The notes under the pieces: model-generated | Database searches by the model: none | Told to the model about the DNA's origin: nothing | Seen by the model: the letters and a program-made list of their open reading frames with translations, nothing else | Translations under genes and position numbers: made by a program | Assembly: GCA_000827495.1 (NCBI GenBank) | Contig: KN817543.1 | Location: forward strand, 62,001-126,000 | Reading direction: 5' to 3' | From: Hypholoma sublateritium FD-334 SS-4 | Taxonomy: Eukaryota; Basidiomycota; Agaricomycetes; Agaricales; Strophariaceae | Length of the DNA: 64,000 bases | Shown here: in pieces, positions 59,231 through 64,000 of the stretch | How the letters are laid out: each line of letters opens with the position of its first letter | How positions within the stretch are numbered: the first letter of the stretch is position 1

Positions 59231-61903
59231 GCTCCTCGACCTCATGCACCACACTTGAATATTCCTCCCTACGTACCTCGCGGCCACAGGATATTCCGCA
59301 CCCGCGCAAGCTCCGCAAGCCTCGGGCGCAGCAGGACGTGGGCATCACTGCACTCCCATCTGAACGGCTCGACCCCAGCGCTTTCCAGCACGGCAGATGG
59401 CTATATTTATCAGAACATCGGGGTCTAGGCACTGCTGATAGCGTACTACGGCGCAGCGGGGTCACTGGGGTCAATCATACCCGATTGCATAGGACCTCGA
59501 CACGCGCCCGAAGGGCGCCCCGGTGTGCTATAGCTACATCTGGCCTAGCAGCGTCCCGTAAGTGGCCCTTTGGTTTGCCATTTATTTTTGGGCTGAGTGT
59601 GTGCGTCGATAGGGATTATATGGATGGTCCGAGCATGTGGTACACGTGGCGCCACGCCTCGAACTCGACGGGCTGCAGGTGGTGTGGAACTGCCTATACT
59701 AGACACGGCCAACTGGAGGACGGTTACGGATTACTTACACCTACACGTGCGTTTTACTTATTCCATTGAACGGAGGCGTGGCTCTGATAGTGATGCGAAC
59801 AGCTAAGCCTCTCTCCTGCCCTATGACTTTCCGTGTATCCTGGGCAGCACGGTGTTCAACTCCACCGGCTCGCTCTGGTAGGATGTCACACTCCAAGCGC
59901 TGCCCCTCTTGCGCGACCAGTGGAACACCATACCATCGATCACCAACCCGAAAGACGCAGCAGCATCTTTTACGAGTCCCCGGAGGTGATTTCGTGCGAG
60001 CCAGGAGCCAGGGCAACGCCTGCACCGCGCTGTAACTCGTGTTCAATGATGTTACCAGCGTACTTCATCGCCTGCGAGCCAACGCGGTCCCCCATGCGTC
60101 ATCGTGACGCTCCGTCTAGTTTTTGCGACCTGCTTCAACACAGACGCCCACGATGCCCCTCCTAGCTGCTGTCCCTGACTTCAATGACCCTCAACACTCT
60201 CGCGTTCATCCTTGCCTGTTCGAGCGAAGACAGAACACGACATGGCGCCTGCGCTATTGCTCGTTACCTCCTTGATCCACTGTACTGCCATTTGCCCTCC
60301 ACACCTGCGTCAATGACATAAATTTATGTCCTCAGCACCCGCGGTTCCATTCCATGGCGTTATCGCGGCTCTTGGGACCTTTACGAGGCGCAAATGTACA
60401 CCATCGAGCTCTGCGCCGTGTACCCTTGGACTGTGCGCCAGGCTGCGCCAGCGAACATCTTCGTCGCGTCCTTTTAGTCCTTGCCGTGTGGAAGAAAGCG
60501 CTGTGAGCTTGAATCTAGGAGATTCGGGACGACAAAGTCTTGGAGGCTGTTTGCTGCAGATCGTGTATTCCCTAAGCACTTGCGGAGCAGCCAAAGCCAT
60601 GGACGCGCCATCCTCCAGCGACGTGGCGATGGCGTCCATGTTTTCTCGAGGCGAGGATATGCATGCCTGCCTCCGATGCAGGACGCTCCTCCTGCAGGCG
60701 GCGTGTGCAGCGGTGTGGCGACGGATCCCAGTCAGGTCTCCGATTATCATCAACTTCGCCACTCGCTAGATGCCTGTCGGCTCTACGATCGTCATCGCGA
60801 GCAATGTCGTCTGGCCTGCCATGGTCGGAATGACGAACGACGCGACGGAAGCTGTGGCAAATGATAGAAACAAAAACTGTTGATGCGTACCTCGCCCACC
60901 TCCTTGTGTCATATTCAGTCTGCGCCATACCCTCTCCGCCGCCGACAATGGTTCAGGGGTCGAACGATATCCAACTTTTTCCAGGCTGGAAGCACCGCCA
61001 TCCAATTCCCTTCGTGTCCAATATCGAAGTTAGGGTTAGGGTTTATCCAACTCGGCCGTCCGCATCAACATCTATTTTCCGTTCCTCTTCCGAGTCTCAG
61101 TGTCAACCACCAACGACAAAGGGTGGGTCGGGTGCTGGCTACACTCTCACCCCACAGCCCCGCTTTCTCTCGGAGCCAACGGCAACGAGATGGGTGCCAC
61201 CCGCACCTTTTCTTCCCGTGTATCCTGGGCTGCATGGAGCTCAACTCCACTGGCTTGCTTTGGAAGGACGTTGCACTTCAAGTGCTGCCCCTCTGACCGC
61301 GCCTGCTTGCGACCCTTGCATCCACAGCGGAATTCCACTTGTACTTCACGCACCTCCTTGTCTCTTACTTAGTCTGCGCTGTGCCCTCTCCCCCAATGAA
61401 GACCTACGGGCCAAACAACGCCGGCGCGCTCCTCTGCGTCCTCCCGCACCTCCCGTGTGTCTGCCTCCCCACGCATTGGGCAGGCCGGACTCTGTCCTTG
61501 GTCTTGCGTTTATATATTATTGTTGTGATTTGTGAGCGCGGAATACTTTCTATGAACAATTTGACGTGTAATTCATTCTGTCTCCGGAGTATTGGCATCG
61601 ACGGGTAAAATGCCACATTTCACGTAGCCGGCAATGGTGACTCTCCTGTTTCTTCAATCAAGGTTAACATTCAGATTGTCTGGAACGTAGTAGTAGTACA
61701 GCCGCAATCTCCGTCGCGCCGTGCCTACCGACTCCTCCGCAACAAATAGTGGTGCTGCCAGAGTGATGCTGTGATGGAGTAGATACGTTCATCTGACCTC
61801 GTAGAAAGCATGCACCCTGAGAGAGAAGTATTTGCTATATAATGAACTGTCCTTGATCCCATTCATGTTTGTAAAGTATACTATCCCATCGAAAGCTGCT
61901 ACC
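59231..61903. other. Gene debris, no supported gene
   Basis: Many medium-length plus-strand frames exist (up to 224 codons) without motifs. The segment 59826-59912 resembles 61208-61300. Both contain CGTGTATCCTGGGC, CAACTCCAC(C/T)GGC and GCTGCCCCTCT, and both can be read as a CILG...NSTG(S/L)LW-like peptide with stops. This is probably a duplicated exon of a decayed gene. Confidence 0.4.
61030..61043. repeat. Interstitial telomere-like run
   Basis: TTAGGGTTAGGGTT, just over two units of the common fungal telomere repeat. It is too short to show a telomeric origin by itself. Confidence 0.4.
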
Positions 61904-63718
61904 TTACTCGCCAACTTTCTGGTTAGCGCCAACTGCTACCCATTTCAGTTTGAACCAAGACCCTTGTTGCTCGAAACTGGCTGGTTTGCGACCCAACACC
62001 CACTCCCCTCCTGTAGGCATCTTGTATACAGCTCTGAATAAGCATGATTTCCCCTTCTTCGAAATATACTTGCACCGGTGAACCACAGTGTATGAGTCGT
62101 CGCTAACATGAACTGTTTTTACTGTGTTAACACATTTGCAGAACTTGCATTGCGGACTGATGCGTTGACCAAATGGTGCTTTCGAAGGATGGGACCACCT
62201 ATACAATGCAGGGAGCTTATTTGGCTGACCAGGCAATGAACCGCAAAACTCAAAAATCCCAGTGTGCGAACCAAGAACCTGATTGTCTTGAAGGAGCGGT
62301 ACTAGCGAGTAGCGGCCATATATAAAAAAATTGACGATATGGCGCTCCACGAAATTGAAGCACAACGAGGGTTGGAAGTCGGTGTGACTGTACGCATAAA
62401 TGCGCAGAAATAAAGCCCTAGAAATTGCTTAAGAACAGTGGAGCTATAGAATCAAATTTGCTTACTTTTGAGCATAGGCTTGTAACGCAAGGTTTGATTC
62501 AGAGATATTGACAACCGAACCACATGCCATAATGTGGAGCAGATTTGTACTGCTGCATTTCAAGAGTGCTTGAAACTTTGGGGGGAAAAGATATTCGAAA
62601 ACCTGATTACGTGTCAATGGAATACATTTTGAGAAAAGTACAAGTACACATACCTCCTCCAACGGAGCTGACCCACAATGGTTGGGTCCGATATGAAGAT
62701 ACCCAGTGATGGGGTCTGAATGGGTTGTTATAAATACGCAGAAGCGTGTAAATCTTCAATGTACTTGTTCAGATGATTGAATTGGTATAGGAAGAGACTT
62801 TCTTACCTTTTGAACAATGGCTTTTTAAGTTGGTTCAGCAAATTGTCCATCCGCCCTTGGAAGTTGGCAATTTCTTCTGGGCTGCTGAGGTCGAAATCAA
62901 TCTCAACTAGGGCTACATTGCCTTTGAGCCAAGGAAAAAGAGCCTGATAGGAAACTGAACATGGTGTGTCGAGAATCGACCAGCCCCGAAGATGTAAGGA
63001 GAAAATAATAAGAGGTGTCATGATTATTTTTGGGTGATTTTCCCGTGTAGCCATGCCCCGTAAAAAAATGAATGGCTGTCATACAATAAGCATACGGGAA
63101 TTAAAATCTATTAGCACACTTACATATGGCTTCTCCTTTCCCAGAACCCCATCTTCACCTTGTCTCACAGCAAAACAAGGAGGGCAAACAAAATTGTCAG
63201 CCTCGTTCTCGGGGATGAAAAGGCAAGTTTGGCAGTATGCCCGTTCACCGCATGCTGGGCAAAGGTAGAGCACGCCACCGTTGCGGCACCCACTACAAAA
63301 CTGGGCCAAAATGAGTCAAAAATAAGTGGAGAGCATGCAGTGTTTTGCTTACTGAACCTGGTTCCATTTCTGGGCCTTGGAGGGTAATTTTGCAATATGA
63401 TTCCGACGTTACACCGCCACAGAACTCAATCCCCGATTTAGATGCAAGATTGCGAATTGCACTGCCAGTGGTCGAGTTGCCGCTGCCAGTCGTAGGTTGG
63501 TTGGGTTTAGTTACATTGGCGCCTAGGCGCACTCTAGCCGCAGGAGCACCAGCGCATGCGCCTGCATAAGATGTGACCGTTCGTGGACGAAGATCACGGT
63601 CGATGGGCGCCCAAGGTGGCATAGTAATAAATGGTCTCAACAAGTTGAACTTGTCCAGGCATGTGATTCTAAAGTATGTTTCAACCATGGCCCGTGCGAG
63701 CGCTGCATGATGGATCAT
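61904..63718 (-). CDS. Unknown 520-aa cysteine-rich protein, six exons, intact
   Basis: Minus-strand exons 63718-63353, 63300-63124, 63075-62807, 62753-62654, 62602-62466 and 62417-61904 join in phase through GT/AG introns of 48-53 nt to 520 residues and TAA. The chosen start is the ATG at 63718. The frame extends upstream only without an ATG. Residues 123-165 hold four CxxC pairs (C124/127, C136/139, C145/148, C161/164) spaced like a two-zinc treble-clef/RING- or PHD-like module, though the His usual in those families is absent. A mixed segment (IIFSLHLRGWSILDTP, then VALVEIDFDL) follows. Near the C-terminus C440, C443, C445, C465 and C475 suggest a second metal site. Function is unknown. 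Like the 625- and 1118-aa genes it is fully open. Confidence 0.7.
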
Positions 63719-64000
63719 GTGAGGTGTAGCGTCCACTCAGCACTGGCATTCCAATGCGGCCAGACGTTTTCCAGACCAGTCACCTAGATCCGTCTAACTG
63801 ACTATTTACTTCCACTTTGTCTTTTTCTTCCGCCCTTTATCGTCTTTCTTTATTGTACACAACCCTCACATGGCCCTCCGAAGACGAAGCCGGTCCAACC
63901 TTCATATTCCTTTGCCTGAACCTGAGGAGTGGTGGGAGGGCGGGTCGACGGGTACGTGTGCGTTGTTCCACGACGGCGCCGCCAGCTGACAAACGGCGCT
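63719..64000 (+). CDS. Possible 5' exon of a gene leaving the window
   Basis: An ATG at 63870 follows pyrimidine-rich promoter-like sequence and opens MALRRRSRSNLHIPLPEPEE, then WWEGGST followed by a GGTACGTGTG that could be a donor at about 63951. Unspliced, the frame ends at 63987-63989. It would be divergent from the 520-aa gene. Too little is visible to name a product. Confidence 0.25.

Noticed and set aside
1..64000. tRNA, rRNA, CRISPR arrays, bacterial-type operons, riboswitches
   Set aside because: No T-loop/acceptor pairs, no conserved rRNA words and no regularly spaced identical repeats with spacers were seen. The gene structures are eukaryotic.

Overview
The window looks like a repeat-rich, gene-poor stretch of an Agaricomycete (mushroom-forming basidiomycete) nuclear genome. 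The evidence is introns of 39-111 nt (mostly 50-70 nt) with GT/AG ends in every supported gene, gene families known mainly from Agaricomycetes (kinase-like protein with HRDxxxxN, F-box-like/nucleotidyltransferase-like family, NACHT NLR), and fragments of fungal housekeeping genes (GCN1, ATG18, phosphatidylserine decarboxylase). The genus cannot be read from the sequence. The assembly has one N run at 24531-25466 and scattered single Ns.

Layout. 1-7.4 kb: mostly non-coding, with a fold-back element (4.05-4.38 kb) and a small coiled-coil gene interrupted by a partial duplication. 7.4-8.9 kb (-): a multi-exon kinase-like gene. 9-19 kb: no convincing genes. 19.1-21.7 kb (+): the first ~570 codons of GCN1 with good splice sites, then internal deletions and stops. 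21.7-24.4 kb: a duplicated segment and a broken gene piece. 24.4-26.2 kb (-): a low-complexity/coiled-coil protein interrupted by the gap. 31.1-34.9 kb (+): an intact 7-exon, 1118-aa gene with two zinc-finger-like Cys/His clusters and a complete tyrosine-recombinase-like residue set. 35.9-42 kb: GC-rich repeat arrays and broken copies of an F-box-like gene and a phosphatidylserine decarboxylase. 43.7-46.0 kb (+): an intact 9-exon, 625-aa gene of unknown function. 48.5-49.3 kb: an NLR remnant. 49.9-51.1 kb: a TA-flanked inverted-repeat element. 52.3-53.6 kb (-): a truncated ATG18. 55.6-58.0 kb (-): a conserved unknown gene, probably damaged. 58.7-59.2 kb: a second copy of the 21.7-kb segment. 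61.9-63.7 kb (-): an intact 6-exon, 520-aa cysteine-rich protein.

How it fits together. There are two populations. Copies of ordinary cellular genes are truncated, internally deleted or frameshifted. Three intron-rich genes of unknown function (1118, 625 and 520 aa) are fully open and correctly phased across 19 introns in total, so sequencing error does not easily explain the broken ones. The most interesting proposal is that the 1118-aa protein is a zinc-finger-fused tyrosine recombinase-like protein, perhaps the enzyme of a mobile element, with the other intact orphan genes as possible partners. This is inference from motif spacing and needs structure prediction and comparative mapping.
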